Assembly: GCA_016712315.1 (NCBI GenBank)
Contig: JADJRG010000031.1
Location: forward strand, 62,001 to 126,000
DNA length: 64,000 nucleotides
Reading direction: 5' to 3'
Source of the DNA: Nannocystis sp.
GTDB lineage: Bacteria > Myxococcota_A > Polyangia > Nannocystales > Nannocystaceae
In this document: positions 7,942-16,798 of the stretch, in pieces
Layout of the letters: each line of letters opens with the position of its first letter
Position numbering within the stretch: position 1 is the stretch's first letter
Notes under the pieces: model-generated
The model's database searches: none
Told to the model about the DNA's origin: nothing
The model's input: the letters and a program-made list of their open reading frames with translations, nothing else
Translations under genes and position numbers: made by a program

Positions 7942-8859
7942 TCAGGTGTCTTGGCGCGCGGCGGCGGCGCGTAGATCTGCCAGCCAGCCGCTGAGATCGG
8001 CGGGTAAGGGGCTCTCGAAGAGCATCGCGGCGCCGCTGGTGGGGTGGATGAAGCCGAGGCGGGCGGCGTGCAGGGCGAGGCGGGGCGGGGCGGGGAGATC
8101 GTCGGGGTTGGGCTGGCCGTAGCGGCGATCGCCGAGCACGGGGTGGCCGAGGTGGCGGGCGTGGCGGCGGATCTGGTGGGTGCGTCCGGTCTCGAGGGTG
8201 CACTCGACGAGGGTGGCGCGGCCGCCGAGGCGCTCGAGCGCGCGGATCTGGGTGCAGGCGGCGCGGCCGTCGATGCTCTGGTCGACGCGGTGGGCTTCGC
8301 CGGGGAGATCGCCGAGCAGGACGGCGAGGTAACGGCGCTCGATGTCGTGCTGGCGGAAGCGCTCCGAGAGGGCGCGGTTGGCGTGGTCGCTGCGGGCGAG
8401 CACGAGCACGCCGCTGGTGCCGAGGTCGAGGCGGTGGACGACGAAGATCGGCGGGCCGAGGGCGGCCTCGAGCTGGTGCGCGAGGTTGTGGCGGTCGCTC
8501 TCGGGGGTCGGCGCGGTGATCAAGGCGGCGGGCTTGTCGACGACGACGAGGTCGGAATCGAGGTGGAGGATCGGGGCGATCGGTTGGTCGGCGTCGTCGC
8601 GGGCGCGGGCGTCTTTGCCGACGGCGTGGGTGGCCCGCGCGAGGGCGCCGCCGAGGTGCACCTCGACGACTTGGCCGGGGCGCATGGGGCGGCCCGCGAC
8701 CTTGACGCGGCCTCGATCGACGAAGACGCCGCCGATGTCGATGACGACGCGCGCCTGGCGGCGGGAGAGGCCAGGGACGCGGGCCGCGAGGAGCTGGTCG
8801 AGGCGGGCGCCGGACTCTTCGGGTTGGACGATCAGGCGGTGGCGATCGACGTGGCTCAC
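7942..8859 (-). CDS. RluA-family pseudouridine synthase with S4 domain
   Basis: 305 aa. The N-terminal S4 RNA-binding domain (about 15-75, RLDQLLAARVPGLSRRQARV) is followed by the catalytic domain (about 100-290). The catalytic Asp lies in VHRLDLGTSGVLVLAR, and VVVDKPAALITAP, ERRYLAVLLG and LETGRTHQIRRH are further RluA motifs. It should isomerise uridine to pseudouridine in rRNA or tRNA; RluC/RluD-like 23S rRNA specificity is possible but cannot be settled here. It sits 64 bp after fabH on the same strand. Confidence 0.93.
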   Translation of the reverse strand: MSHVDRHRLIVQPEESGARLDQLLAARVPGLSRRQARVVIDIGGVFVDRGRVKVAGRPMRPGQVVEVHLGGALARATHAVGKDARARDDADQPIAPILHLDSDLVVVDKPAALITAPTPESDRHNLAHQLEAALGPPIFVVHRLDLGTSGVLVLARSDHANRALSERFRQHDIERRYLAVLLGDLPGEAHRVDQSIDGRAACTQIRALERLGGRATLVECTLETGRTHQIRRHARHLGHPVLGDRRYGQPNPDDLPAPPRLALHAARLGFIHPTSGAAMLFESPLPADLSGWLADLRAAAARQDT

Positions 8860-8923
8860 GCGGGCAGCGTAGCGCGGATCGGCCGAGCGCCGCGCCGTCG
8901 CGGTGAGATCGAGGCGCCGAGGA

Positions 8924-9922
8924 TCAGAAGACCGCGACGGCGCCGGCCCAGGTGAAGCCAGCGCCGAAGGCGGCCATCAGGACGCGGCTGCCGGGCTGGA
9001 TCTTGCCTTCGCGCCATGACTCGGAGATCCCGATCGGGATGGTCGCGGCGGTGGTGTTGCCATAACGCTGGATGTTGTGGACGACGCGATCTTCGGCGAT
9101 CCCGAGGCGCGCGGCGACCATCTGGTTGATCCGCATGTTGGCTTGGTGCGGGACGAAGAGATCGACCTCCGCGATGGTCATGCCCGATCGGCCGAGCACC
9201 GAGAGGGCGACCTCGGGCATCTTCTCGGTCGCCCAGCGGAAGACCTGCTTGCCGTTCATGCGCGGGTAGTGGCGGCCCTCCTCGAACATCTCCGGGGTGA
9301 GGCGCGGGGTGTACATGCTGGCGGGGGCTTCGGTCCAGAGATCGCGGGCGCCGACGCCGTCGGCGTGCAGCTCGATCGCGCGGACTCCGGCGTCGCCGTG
9401 CGCCTCGCCGACGAGCACGGCGCCGGCGCCGTCGCCGAAGAGCACGGCGACGTCGCGGCCTCGGTCGGTGAACTCGAGGCCGGTGGAGTGGACCTCAGCG
9501 CCGACGATCAGGACATTGCGGTAGACGCCGGCGCGCACCCAGGCGTCGGCGACGGAGAGGCTGTAGATGAAGCCGGAGCACTGGTTGCGGACGTCGAGGG
9601 CGGGCACGCCGGGCAGGCCGAGCTTGTCGCCGAGCAGGCAGCCGGAGCCGGGGAAGTTGACGTCAGGGCTGAGGGTGGCGAAGAGGATCGCGTCGACGTC
9701 CTTGAGCTCGCGACCCGCCTGCTCCACGGCCATCTTGGCGGCGGGCACGGCGAGGTCGCTGGCGCCGATCCCCGAGCGCTCGATGAAGCGACGCTCTTTG
9801 ATCCCCGAGCGCTGGACGATCCACTCGTCGCTCGTCTCGAAGAGGGCCGCGAGGTCATGGTTGGTGACGACGCGGCTGGGGAGGTAGTGTCCAGACCCGA
9901 GGATCGCTGCTCGTTTTTCCAT
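8924..9922 (-). CDS. fabH: 3-oxoacyl-ACP synthase III (FabH family)
   Basis: 332 aa, normal family length. N-terminal ILGSGHYLPSRVVTNHDL, active-site Cys in VRNQCSGFIYSL, His in FVPHQANMRI and Asn in YGNTTAATIPI form the Cys-His-Asn triad, and a C-terminal GAGFTWAGAV is present. It condenses acyl-CoA with malonyl-ACP to start fatty-acid synthesis. It stands apart from other fab or plsX genes, so a role in a secondary pathway is possible, but it has the full housekeeping motif set. It lies downstream of tRNA-Ala on the same strand, separated by a terminator. Confidence 0.92.
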   Translation of the reverse strand: MEKRAAILGSGHYLPSRVVTNHDLAALFETSDEWIVQRSGIKERRFIERSGIGASDLAVPAAKMAVEQAGRELKDVDAILFATLSPDVNFPGSGCLLGDKLGLPGVPALDVRNQCSGFIYSLSVADAWVRAGVYRNVLIVGAEVHSTGLEFTDRGRDVAVLFGDGAGAVLVGEAHGDAGVRAIELHADGVGARDLWTEAPASMYTPRLTPEMFEEGRHYPRMNGKQVFRWATEKMPEVALSVLGRSGMTIAEVDLFVPHQANMRINQMVAARLGIAEDRVVHNIQRYGNTTAATIPIGISESWREGKIQPGSRVLMAAFGAGFTWAGAVAVF

Positions 9923-10012
9923 CGGCCTTTGGGACTAGCGAGTTCGGCGCCGTCGTTCAAGCGCGAAGCGCGCTTCGCAGGTCTGCGCAGGTACCTACGC
10001 GCGGCGTAGCAG

Positions 10013-10043
10013 AAAAAAAGGAGCGGGCCTCGCGGCCTGCTCC
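10013..10043 (-). terminator. Rho-independent terminator after tRNA-Ala
   Basis: On the minus strand the sequence GGAGCAGGCC-GCGA-GGCCCGCTCC folds into a near-perfect hairpin (one A/C mismatch) followed by seven T. It lies just downstream of the tRNA gene. Confidence 0.9.
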
Positions 10044-10055
10044 TTCTCTCTCCGG

Positions 10056-10128
10056 TGGAGGTAAAGGGGATCGAACCCTTGACCTTCGCGCTGCCAGCGC
10101 GACGCTCTCCCAGCTGAGCTATACCCCC
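10056..10128 (-). tRNA. tRNA-Ala (anticodon GGC)
   Basis: On the minus strand a 73-nt cloverleaf: acceptor GGGGGTA pairs with TACCTCC (one G-U), discriminator A, and D arm GCTCAGCTGGGAGAGC. The anticodon stem TCGCG/CGCGA encloses loop CTGGCAG with anticodon GGC, and the T arm is GGGTTCGATCCC. It reads GCC. No CCA is encoded (the next bases are CCGG). Confidence 0.97.
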
Positions 10129-10320
10129 GGCGCTCTGTTTGTTCCCCGCGCGCTCCGGCGCGGCGAGGGCTGGGGATGTAACAGCGCCGCATGGCCGCGT
10201 CAAGCGGGAAGTTTGGCGGCCGACAGCCGCGGAGCCGCGCCGCCGCCCTTGCGCGACCCGGAGGGGGCGACGCATGATCAGCCGCCCGCCACGCCGGACC
10301 CCGGCGGACCCGCGCTGACC

Positions 10321-10974
10321 ATGGATATCACCGAGCTCTTCGAACAAGGCGGCCCGCTGATGTGGGCGATTTTGACGGCCTCGATCGTCGGCGTCGGTGT
10401 GTTCCTCGAGCGTCTGTGGACGCTCCAGCGCAGCAAGGTGCTGCCGCGGGCGTTCGTCGAACGGATCCGCGCGCTGGTGGCGAAGGGCAAGACCAGCGAG
10501 GCGCTGCTGCTGTGCGAGGAGAACGCCTCGAGCATCGCGCTGGTGATGGCCGCGGCGCTGCGTACGTATGAGCACGAGCGCCAGCGCGGCGACATCAAAG
10601 AGGCGGTCGAGGAGGTGGGCGCCCGCGAGGTCGCCCACATGGATCGCAACGTCGAGATCGTCGGTACGATCGCGACGATCACGCCGCTGCTGGGGCTGCT
10701 CGGCACGGTGGTCGGCATGATCCAGGTGTTCCGCGAATTCGTCTCGGCGTACGCGGCGGGGGCGGTGGGGCCCGACTCGTTCGCGCAGGGGATCTGGCAG
10801 GCGCTGATCACGACGGCCTACGGCCTCACGGTCGCGATCCCGACGCTGCTGCTCTACCGCTACCTGCAAGGCCGCAACAATCGGCTGGTGCTCGAGATGG
10901 AGGAGGACGCGATGGGGATCGTGAACCTGCTCGAGGACGGGCGTCGCGCGGCCGCGGCGGCGGAGCGGGCGTGA
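10321..10974 (+). CDS. ExbB/TolQ/MotA-family proton channel
   Basis: 217 aa from ATG 10321. Three membrane helices: near residues 12-30 (LMWAILTASIVGVGVFLERL), at about 115-140 (ATITPLLGLLGTVVGMIQVF) and at about 160-182 (ALITTAYGLTVAIPTLLLY). The GLLGTVVGM loop and the A-L-x-T-T-x-x-G-L-x-x-A-I-P signature are those of ExbB/TolQ. With ExbD next door it forms an inner-membrane proton-driven motor energising an outer-membrane transporter or envelope function. The following gene starts on its stop codon (GTGA). No TonB gene is adjacent. Confidence 0.92.
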   Translation: MDITELFEQGGPLMWAILTASIVGVGVFLERLWTLQRSKVLPRAFVERIRALVAKGKTSEALLLCEENASSIALVMAAALRTYEHERQRGDIKEAVEEVGAREVAHMDRNVEIVGTIATITPLLGLLGTVVGMIQVFREFVSAYAAGAVGPDSFAQGIWQALITTAYGLTVAIPTLLLYRYLQGRNNRLVLEMEEDAMGIVNLLEDGRRAAAAAERA

Positions 10975-11399
10975 ATTTTCGCGGCGACGCGCGCGGGCTG
11001 CGAGGGCGCGGGCGCGCGACCGGCGGGGCGATCGTCGACCTGACGCCGCTGATCGACGTGACCTTCCAGCTCCTGATCTTCTTCCTGCTGACGGCCTCGT
11101 TCCGCAACGAGTCGGCCTTTAAGGTGCAACTGCCGAAGGCGAAGGCGCAGGATCCTTCGACCGAGCAGAGCGCGGTGGTGGTGCGGATCGCCGAGGACGG
11201 CCGGGTCGAGGTCGACGGCAAGATCGTCGATGACAACGAGCTGGAGATGCGCCTGTGCGCGGCCCAAAAAGAGGGCGAGGGCGGGGCGACGCTGAACATC
11301 AAGGCCGATCGCGAGAGCCGCCATGAGCGGCTGGTTCAGGTGATGGATGTGGCGCGGAGCTGCGGGATCCGGAAGATGGGGATCTTGAGCAAGAACTGA
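10971..11399 (+). CDS. ExbD/TolR-family biopolymer transport protein
   Basis: 142 aa from GTG 10971, overlapping the exbB-like stop by 4 nt. A short basic N-terminus precedes one membrane helix (DLTPLIDVTFQLLIFFLL) with the essential Asp in PLIDV. The periplasmic ExbD fold follows (VVVRIAEDGRVEVDG, then LVQVMDVARSCGIRKMGI). It transmits proton-motive energy together with ExbB. Confidence 0.92.
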   Translation: MNFRGDARGLRGRGRATGGAIVDLTPLIDVTFQLLIFFLLTASFRNESAFKVQLPKAKAQDPSTEQSAVVVRIAEDGRVEVDGKIVDDNELEMRLCAAQKEGEGGATLNIKADRESRHERLVQVMDVARSCGIRKMGILSKN

Positions 11400-11490
11400 C
11401 GAGGGCGATCCCGCGCATGAGGCGATCTTGCGGCGACGCCGCGCAGGGTGTTACGACCGTGAGGACGCCGCCGAGGCGCCCGGTGAACCG

Positions 11491-12744
11491 ATGAAGAGCG
11501 CGCAGGATGAGCTGGTGTGGATCAGCGGCGAGGGCACGATCGAGGCGGTGGGGCCGATCGCGGCGACGCGGCTGCGCGCGCGCGAGGGGGCGTTCCGCCT
11601 GCTGCCGACGCCGAAGCACGTGGTGTTCATGCGCTACACCGGCCACGACGGCCGCCGCGACGCGGAGGACGGGGCGGTGGTGCGGATCGCCGGCGAGATC
11701 ACGGGGCCCGGCACGCTCTGCGACGTGCTCGCGCTGCTCGCCCAGACGGGCTGGCGCGGCGAGCTGAACGTGCAGATGGGCGAGGAGAGCCGCAGCGTCT
11801 TCGTCGACGCGGGTAACGTGGTCGGCGCGCGCACGAACGCCGCGGAGGAGCACCTGGGGCGGATCTTGTTCCGCTTCGGGGTGATCGATGAAGAGCAGTA
11901 CTCGGCGGTGCTGGCGCGGGTGCGCAAGGGCGAGCTCTTCGGCACTGCGGCGATCGAGCTGGGGATCCTCAGCCGCGAGCAGGTCTATAAGTACTTGGGC
12001 AAGCAGGTTGAGGAGATCGTGTACGCGATCATGGGCGTGCCCGACGGCATGTTCTGCTTCCTCGACGGCTTCGATGACGCGGACTTGGTGTTCCGCCACA
12101 ACGTCAGCCTCAATAGCCTGCTCTTCGAGGGGGTGACGCGCATGGACGAGATGCGCTACTTCGCCCAGCGGATCCCGTCGAGCGAGTATATCCCGGCGCG
12201 GCTGGAGGGGCGGGACGCCCCTGATGCGCCGTTCCAGGCGCTTTGGGCGCAGATCGACGGCAGCCGCAGCGTGCTCGAGCTGAGCCGGGCGCTGAACTTG
12301 GGCGAGTTCGAGACGACGAAGCAGGTGTTCCAGCTCCTCCAGTCGAAGCACGTGACGATGCGGCCGCCGGCGGTGCAAGGCGGGCCGCTCGACATCGTTG
12401 AGGCGGCGAACGCGGCGCTGCGGCAGATCCACCAGGAGGCGGACTCGGCGGGCCGCGGGACGGTGCTGCGCTCGAACTTGGGGTCGTTCGCGGACGGGGT
12501 CTACGAGATGATCTTCGACCAGGCGGGGCCGCGCGAGAACGGCGCGCTCGACCCGGCGAGGGTGGTCGCGAACGCGGAGATCGTCGCGGCCGGGGCGAGC
12601 GTCGAGCGCTTCTTGAAGGACATCCTCTACGACTACGTGAGCTTCGCCCTGTTCACCGCGAGCAGCATGCTGCGCCGCGAGAAGGGCAAAGGGCTCGGTA
12701 AGTTGTTGGAGCCGTCGATGAGCCGGCTCCGCCCGCTCGGTTGA
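11491..12744 (+). CDS. DUF4388 (PATAN-type) domain protein
   Basis: 417 aa from ATG 11491; upstream in-frame codons are Arg-rich and rejected. The DUF4388 core at about 65-220 includes GTLCDVLALLAQTGWRGELN, EESRSVFVDAGNVVGARTNA and LGRILFRFGVIDEEQY. A later segment (DGSRSVLELSRALNLGEFET) resembles the winged-helix unit often found after this domain. DUF4388 proteins are frequent in myxobacteria and deltaproteobacteria and are linked to gliding motility and signalling; the exact role here is unknown. It follows the ExbBD pair by 92 bp and could be co-transcribed. Confidence 0.82.
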   Translation: MKSAQDELVWISGEGTIEAVGPIAATRLRAREGAFRLLPTPKHVVFMRYTGHDGRRDAEDGAVVRIAGEITGPGTLCDVLALLAQTGWRGELNVQMGEESRSVFVDAGNVVGARTNAAEEHLGRILFRFGVIDEEQYSAVLARVRKGELFGTAAIELGILSREQVYKYLGKQVEEIVYAIMGVPDGMFCFLDGFDDADLVFRHNVSLNSLLFEGVTRMDEMRYFAQRIPSSEYIPARLEGRDAPDAPFQALWAQIDGSRSVLELSRALNLGEFETTKQVFQLLQSKHVTMRPPAVQGGPLDIVEAANAALRQIHQEADSAGRGTVLRSNLGSFADGVYEMIFDQAGPRENGALDPARVVANAEIVAAGASVERFLKDILYDYVSFALFTASSMLRREKGKGLGKLLEPSMSRLRPLG

Positions 12745-12770
12745 GCGGCTGTCCTCGGGGACAGGCCGCT
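12744..12770. terminator. Hairpin between convergent genes
   Basis: AGCGGC-TGTCC pairs with GGACA-(G)-GCCGCT around a TCGG tetraloop. It spans the gap between the DUF4388 gene and the convergent CBS gene. There is no T tract, so intrinsic termination is uncertain. Confidence 0.5.
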
Positions 12771-12778
12771 GGGGTCCC

Positions 12779-13231
12779 TCAGGGGCGCAGCTTCTCCTCG
12801 CGGCGGCGCTGGGCGGTGGAGATGAGGGCGAGGTCGCCGAGCAATTCGGCGAGGTACTCGACGACGTCGTCGAAGGCGACGAGGCCGACGAGGTGATCGT
12901 CGGCGTCGACGACGGGGAGGCGGCGGACGCCGTGGACGCGCATCAGGCGGATCGCCTCGTTCATCGGATCCGCCTCGCGGACGGTGACGACCGCGCGGGT
13001 GAGCACGTCTTGGATCAAGAGCCGCTCCAGATCGCGAGCGTCGGTGGCGAGCACGCTGACGACGAGGTCGCGGTCGGTGAGCATACCGACCGGGTGCTGC
13101 TCGCCGTCACGGAGCTCGATGACGACGAGGTCGCCGACGTGGCGCTCGCGCATCAGCTTGGCGGCGACCAGCACGCTCTCGGTCTTCTCGACGAAGACGA
13201 CCTCGCGGTTACACATGTCCCCGATCTGCAT
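12779..13231 (-). CDS. Tandem CBS-domain protein
   Basis: 150 aa from ATG 13231. Two CBS repeats: residues about 8-65 (VLVAAKLMRERHVGDLVVIE, GMLTDRDLVVSVLA) and 72-130 (MNEAIRLMRVHGVRRLPVVD, LVGLVAFDDVVEYLAELL). Tandem CBS pairs bind adenine nucleotides and sense energy charge. There is no fused catalytic domain, so it presumably acts on a partner. It is the last gene of a tight minus-strand run (11 bp after the hypothetical gene upstream of it). Confidence 0.9.
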   Translation of the reverse strand: MQIGDMCNREVVFVEKTESVLVAAKLMRERHVGDLVVIELRDGEQHPVGMLTDRDLVVSVLATDARDLERLLIQDVLTRAVVTVREADPMNEAIRLMRVHGVRRLPVVDADDHLVGLVAFDDVVEYLAELLGDLALISTAQRRREEKLRP

Positions 13232-13242
13232 GAGCCAGGAGC

Positions 13243-14013
13243 TTAGTCGAGGTTGGCGACCCGGTAGGCGACCCAAAAAAGATCGGCGGCGTGGCGCTCC
13301 GGCAGCTCGCGACGGACCGCGCGCAGGCCGTTGGCCATCGCCTCGATCGCGCGCTCGAGCGCCTCCGCCTTGCGCGCCTCGACGCGCGTCGCGACGCCGA
13401 TCGGCTGCCAGGCGGTGCCCCACGGGATCAACCAGCAGAGCATGCGGTCGCCCTCGCGGGCGATCTTGGTGGCGTTGTGATCGCGCATGGTGAGTGGCTC
13501 GTCGCGGAGCAGATCGCGGCCGCGGATCCGCTGCTTGCCAGGGTGTACGTCGTCGATCGCGACCAGGACCATCCGGGCTCGCGCGCAGGCTTGCAGGGCG
13601 GCCTGCTGGCGGACCGTCAGCTGCGGGGAGCTGTTACGGAAGAGATCGACGATCCGGACGCCGTTGCTGTCGCGCCAGCCGTACATCATGAAGGAGTAGA
13701 AGGCGGCCTGGAGCTCGCGCAGGGGGCGCTCCTGCGGCGAAGCGGGGGCGAAGAAGCCGCGCGCGAGCTGCTCGGCGAAGGCGCGGATCTGCTGGTTGCG
13801 GTTCACCATCGCGGCGATCAGCGCCTCGACGCGCTCGAAGTCCTCGCGCTCGTAGCGGCCGATCGAGAGGATCTTCTCGGCGGGGGCGGGCTGAGCCGCG
13901 GGGGCGCTGGCCGAGCGCGGGGCGACCTGGGGGGCAGGCGCGGGTGCGCTGGCGATCGGGCCGGTGCCCCGGCGTTTGCGGCGTGAAGCGGTGGGTGGGA
14001 TGAGGTCACTCAT
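13243..14013 (-). CDS. Hypothetical protein, about 256 aa
   Basis: The start is set at ATG 14013 (MSDLIPPTASRRKRRG); the longer frame is Ala/Pro-rich and overlaps the upstream gene. A disordered Ala/Pro N-terminus of about 55 residues precedes a soluble helical and mixed domain (ILSIGRYEREDFERVEALIA, YSFMMYGWRDSNGVRIVDLF, GDRMLCWLIPWGTAWQPIGV, HAADLFWVAYRVAN). I recognise no family and see no signal or membrane segment. It lies between a lipoprotein gene and the CBS gene with short gaps, so it is probably in their operon. Confidence 0.7.
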   Translation of the reverse strand: MSDLIPPTASRRKRRGTGPIASAPAPAPQVAPRSASAPAAQPAPAEKILSIGRYEREDFERVEALIAAMVNRNQQIRAFAEQLARGFFAPASPQERPLRELQAAFYSFMMYGWRDSNGVRIVDLFRNSSPQLTVRQQAALQACARARMVLVAIDDVHPGKQRIRGRDLLRDEPLTMRDHNATKIAREGDRMLCWLIPWGTAWQPIGVATRVEARKAEALERAIEAMANGLRAVRRELPERHAADLFWVAYRVANLD

Positions 14014-14041
14014 GGGGTGGTGGCGGCGAGAGTAGCCGGGC

Positions 14042-15454
14042 TCAAGGCAGGCAGATACCCGCGTCGTCACAGGTGCCGCCGCCGCACTCAGCGTCCCCGG
14101 CGCAGTCGCGGCAGGTGCCGTCGCTGGCGGCGCGGGGGACACGGGCGACGAAGGTGACGCCCGGTGCGGCGCGGACCGGCGCGGGGCCGCTGTCAAAGCA
14201 GGTGTCTCCCTCAGGCGAGAGGCCGCGGATGGCGAGCCGGTAGTCGCGCTGGTCGGGGCTCCACTCGACCGCCTCCGTGGTCAAGATCGTGCCGGGGCAG
14301 GGGCGCGGGTCGGCGAGGGGTTCACCGCCCTCGAGGTTCAGGGCGAGCGGCGACTCTGCGCCTTGGGCGTCGAGGACACGGGCTTCGATGACGACCGAGT
14401 CGACGGTGAGCTGGCCGCCGCCGACAGGGGGCGCGCAGCCGCGCGGGGGGAGGCCAGGGGCGGGCTCGTACTCGACGACGAAGCGGAGCGGCGAGGCGAG
14501 GGGGGCGAGGAACTCGTCGATCGAGAAGTCGACGGCGAGGTCGACGAAGAGGCGCGGCAGATCCACCTCGTCTGGGCCGGAGCAGCCGTCGTCGGCGGGA
14601 TCGGGGCGAGGTACGCAGAAGCGCGCCGGCTGGTCGACGGCGACGGTCTGATCGCCAGCGGCGGTGGCGCGGGTGGTGAGGGTGTAGACGCCCGGGTCGA
14701 GGCTGAGGTCGAAGAGCTGCTTGTTGAAGGCGCAGGCGAGCGGCTCGCTGTGGATGATCTCGTCGCTGCCGAGGCGCCGCAGCTCGGCGCGTAGAGCGGT
14801 GATGCCGGCGCCGACGCAGGTGGCCTGCGGGTTCTGGTCGAGCAGGGACGCGCGGATGGCGAAGTAGGCGCGGGTGATGTCGTCGTCTTCGCGGCGGCCG
14901 GCGATCGCGCAGGTTGGTTCGCCTCCGCCGGCGACGCCGCTGCAGAGGCAGCCTGGATCGCCGCCGTCGACGCGGCCGTCGCCGTCGTTGTCGACGCCGT
15001 CGCGGCACTGCGGGGCGCGCGGGATCACGAGGTCGTCAAAGACCAGCGGCTGGCCCTTGCGCACCGCGGCGTCGCGGCTGATAAAACATGGCTCGGCGTC
15101 GATCGCCTCGCAGATGGTCTTTCCGCTGCGTAGCACGCCCTCGAAGCGGAGCTCGTAGTCGCCGTCGGCGAGCTCTGGGCCGCCGATGAGGCCGGCAGGC
15201 TCGGTGAAGGTGCTGGCGAAGCAGGGCAGGTCGCGGGTGTCGACGGGCAGGCCGGCCTGGATGGCGGTGACGCGGATCGACTCGAGGCCGACGGCTGTGC
15301 AGGCGCGTACGGAGTCGACGGTGAGCTCGCCGCTGCCATCGCCGGGATCGCCGAGGCGCCAACGAGCCTCAAAGCTCGGGTCCTCCGCGCAGGCCGAGAG
15401 CAGCGTGACGGCCGCGGCGGCGACGGCGAACGAGCGATGGGCAGCGTTGAGCAT
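14042..15454 (-). CDS. Large lipoprotein with Cys-containing modules
   Basis: 470 aa from ATG 15454. Signal peptide with lipobox LLSAC (Cys about 22). The mature part has Ca-binding-like repeats (DGVDNDGDGRVDGGDPGC at about 155-172), two Ig-like segments each opening with LTVDSV, and a Cys-rich end (CRDCAGDAECGGGTCDDAG), as in myxobacterial EGF/Cys-rich surface modules. The function is unknown; surface adhesion or scaffolding is an inference. It is the third of three adjacent lipoprotein genes (order 16798 to 14042), with 10 bp to the preceding one. Confidence 0.8.
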   Translation of the reverse strand: MLNAAHRSFAVAAAAVTLLSACAEDPSFEARWRLGDPGDGSGELTVDSVRACTAVGLESIRVTAIQAGLPVDTRDLPCFASTFTEPAGLIGGPELADGDYELRFEGVLRSGKTICEAIDAEPCFISRDAAVRKGQPLVFDDLVIPRAPQCRDGVDNDGDGRVDGGDPGCLCSGVAGGGEPTCAIAGRREDDDITRAYFAIRASLLDQNPQATCVGAGITALRAELRRLGSDEIIHSEPLACAFNKQLFDLSLDPGVYTLTTRATAAGDQTVAVDQPARFCVPRPDPADDGCSGPDEVDLPRLFVDLAVDFSIDEFLAPLASPLRFVVEYEPAPGLPPRGCAPPVGGGQLTVDSVVIEARVLDAQGAESPLALNLEGGEPLADPRPCPGTILTTEAVEWSPDQRDYRLAIRGLSPEGDTCFDSGPAPVRAAPGVTFVARVPRAASDGTCRDCAGDAECGGGTCDDAGICLP

Positions 15455-15464
15455 CAGGGGCGGT

Positions 15465-16253
15465 CTAACCGGCGCAAGGGAGCTTTTCAAGCGCCAAGAC
15501 GAGCTCGCTCTGGGCGCCGCCAGCTTCGATGGGGATCTCGCAGGTGCGTCCGTCGAGCTCGACGGCCAAGAAGTAAGCGCCTGGGTCGAGGAGGAGGCGG
15601 TGCGTGCCCGCCTCGAGATCGGCGCAGCTCTGCTCGCCGCCGCCGAGGTCGAGGCCGCGATCGCTGCGCAGGCCGGCGCGGTAGAGGGCGGGGATCGCGG
15701 CGCCTTCAGCGAGCACGAGGGCGGCTTGAGGGGAGTCGTAGAGGAGGCGGGCGCGGAAGCTGGCGCAAGCGGGCGGCTGGGCGATCTCGAGGGTGATCTC
15801 GAACGGGACGAGGGCGGGCGCGAGCTCTAGGGCGGTGAGGGTGACCCCGCGTTCATCGATCTCGAGGGGTTGGGCGAGCATCAGGCCGACGCCGGGGCTG
15901 CGGCCGCGGGCGGTCACGGTGAGCTCGTAGGCGCCAGGGCGTAGGTCGAGGAAGACGCGCGCGGCGGCGGCGGTGAGCTCCTCGGGGGTTTGGGCGCCCT
16001 CTTCGCAGTCGAAGGTGAAGGCGCGGGCGCGGGCAGGGTCGTCGAGGTCGCGGACGTGCAGCTCCACCTCGTCGAGGCGCGCACCCGCGCAGCTTCGGAG
16101 GCGACGCTCGCCCTCGCCGTCGCTGGCGTCGCGCTCGCGCAGGGTCCACGCGATCTCGACCCCGGTGAGCGGATCCAGGGGGAGCACGCAGGCGGCGCCA
16201 GCGGCGACCACGCCGAGGGCGCTCATCCGCAGGTGGGCGGCACTTCGCAGCAT
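15465..16253 (-). CDS. Lipoprotein, middle gene of a three-lipoprotein operon
   Basis: 262 aa from ATG 16253. The signal has two Arg in the first nine residues and lipobox AAGAAC. A second possible ATG at 16226 would form an exact ATGA overlap with the stop of the upstream gene but would lack the basic N-region, so I prefer 16253. The mature part is beta-rich (LDEVELHVRDLDDPARARAF, DLRPGAYELTVTARGRSPGV, LLLDPGAYFLAVELDGRTCE). The repeated PGAY(E/F)L strands resemble Ig/carboxypeptidase-regulatory-like folds. No family is assigned. Confidence 0.75.
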   Translation of the reverse strand: MLRSAAHLRMSALGVVAAGAACVLPLDPLTGVEIAWTLRERDASDGEGERRLRSCAGARLDEVELHVRDLDDPARARAFTFDCEEGAQTPEELTAAAARVFLDLRPGAYELTVTARGRSPGVGLMLAQPLEIDERGVTLTALELAPALVPFEITLEIAQPPACASFRARLLYDSPQAALVLAEGAAIPALYRAGLRSDRGLDLGGGEQSCADLEAGTHRLLLDPGAYFLAVELDGRTCEIPIEAGGAQSELVLALEKLPCAG

Positions 16254-16798
16254 GTCGAGAGATCCAAGCGAGCGCTGTCGGGGTCGGGGAGGTCGAGGAC
16301 GAGCAGGTAGACTTGGAGGTCGGTGACCAGGCCGGGCTCGACGACGCGGGCGCGCGGGCCTGGGCGCTCCGCGCAGGGGGAGGCGATCGCGCAGGCGCAC
16401 TCGGGGGCGCCGTCGACGGCGGCGACGACCTGGACGTCGAAGATCGTGGGGCCTTCCTTGACCGGGATCAGCGACGAGCCGCGGGTGCTGCCGCAGCCGA
16501 AGCGCAGCGGATCGGTGATCCAGCAGGCCTCTTGCTCGCAGCCGCCGGGGCACTCGGGGTCGCAGAGGCGGAGCTCGAGGTGGAGGGCGTAGCTGCGCTC
16601 CTGCCCGCCGAGCTCGCCGCGGAGGTCGCAGAGGTCGCTGAGCTCGCCGCTCGGGAAGATCGAGGCGCCGTCGCGATCGACGAAGGACCAGGCGAGCTCG
16701 ACGATCGCCTGGTCGCGGACGCAGGCGGCGCCGACCAGCGCGGCGGCGGCGAAGCCGAGGCGGCGGGCGAGGTCGCGCCAACGAGGCCGAGAGGGCAC
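16223..16798 (-). CDS. Lipoprotein, first gene of the three-lipoprotein operon
   Basis: 191 aa. Signal peptide MPSRPRWRDLARRLGF then a hydrophobic core ending at lipobox VGAAC. The mature part opens VELAWSFVDRDG, close to EIAWTLRERDA of the next gene, so the two are diverged relatives. Several Cys follow (CDLRGE, CDPECPGGCEQEACW, CACAIASPC, CCEVPPTC). It is predicted to be outer-membrane or surface-exposed, with unknown function. It is divergent from tolQ, with about 70 bp between their starts. Confidence 0.75.
   Translation of the reverse strand: MPSRPRWRDLARRLGFAAAALVGAACVRDQAIVELAWSFVDRDGASIFPSGELSDLCDLRGELGGQERSYALHLELRLCDPECPGGCEQEACWITDPLRFGCGSTRGSSLIPVKEGPTIFDVQVVAAVDGAPECACAIASPCAERPGPRARVVEPGLVTDLQVYLLVLDLPDPDSARLDLSTCCEVPPTCG

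Noticed and set aside
16223..16226. ATG 16226 as the start of the middle lipoprotein (ATGA overlap)
   Set aside because: It would remove the basic N-region of the signal peptide; kept as an alternative only.
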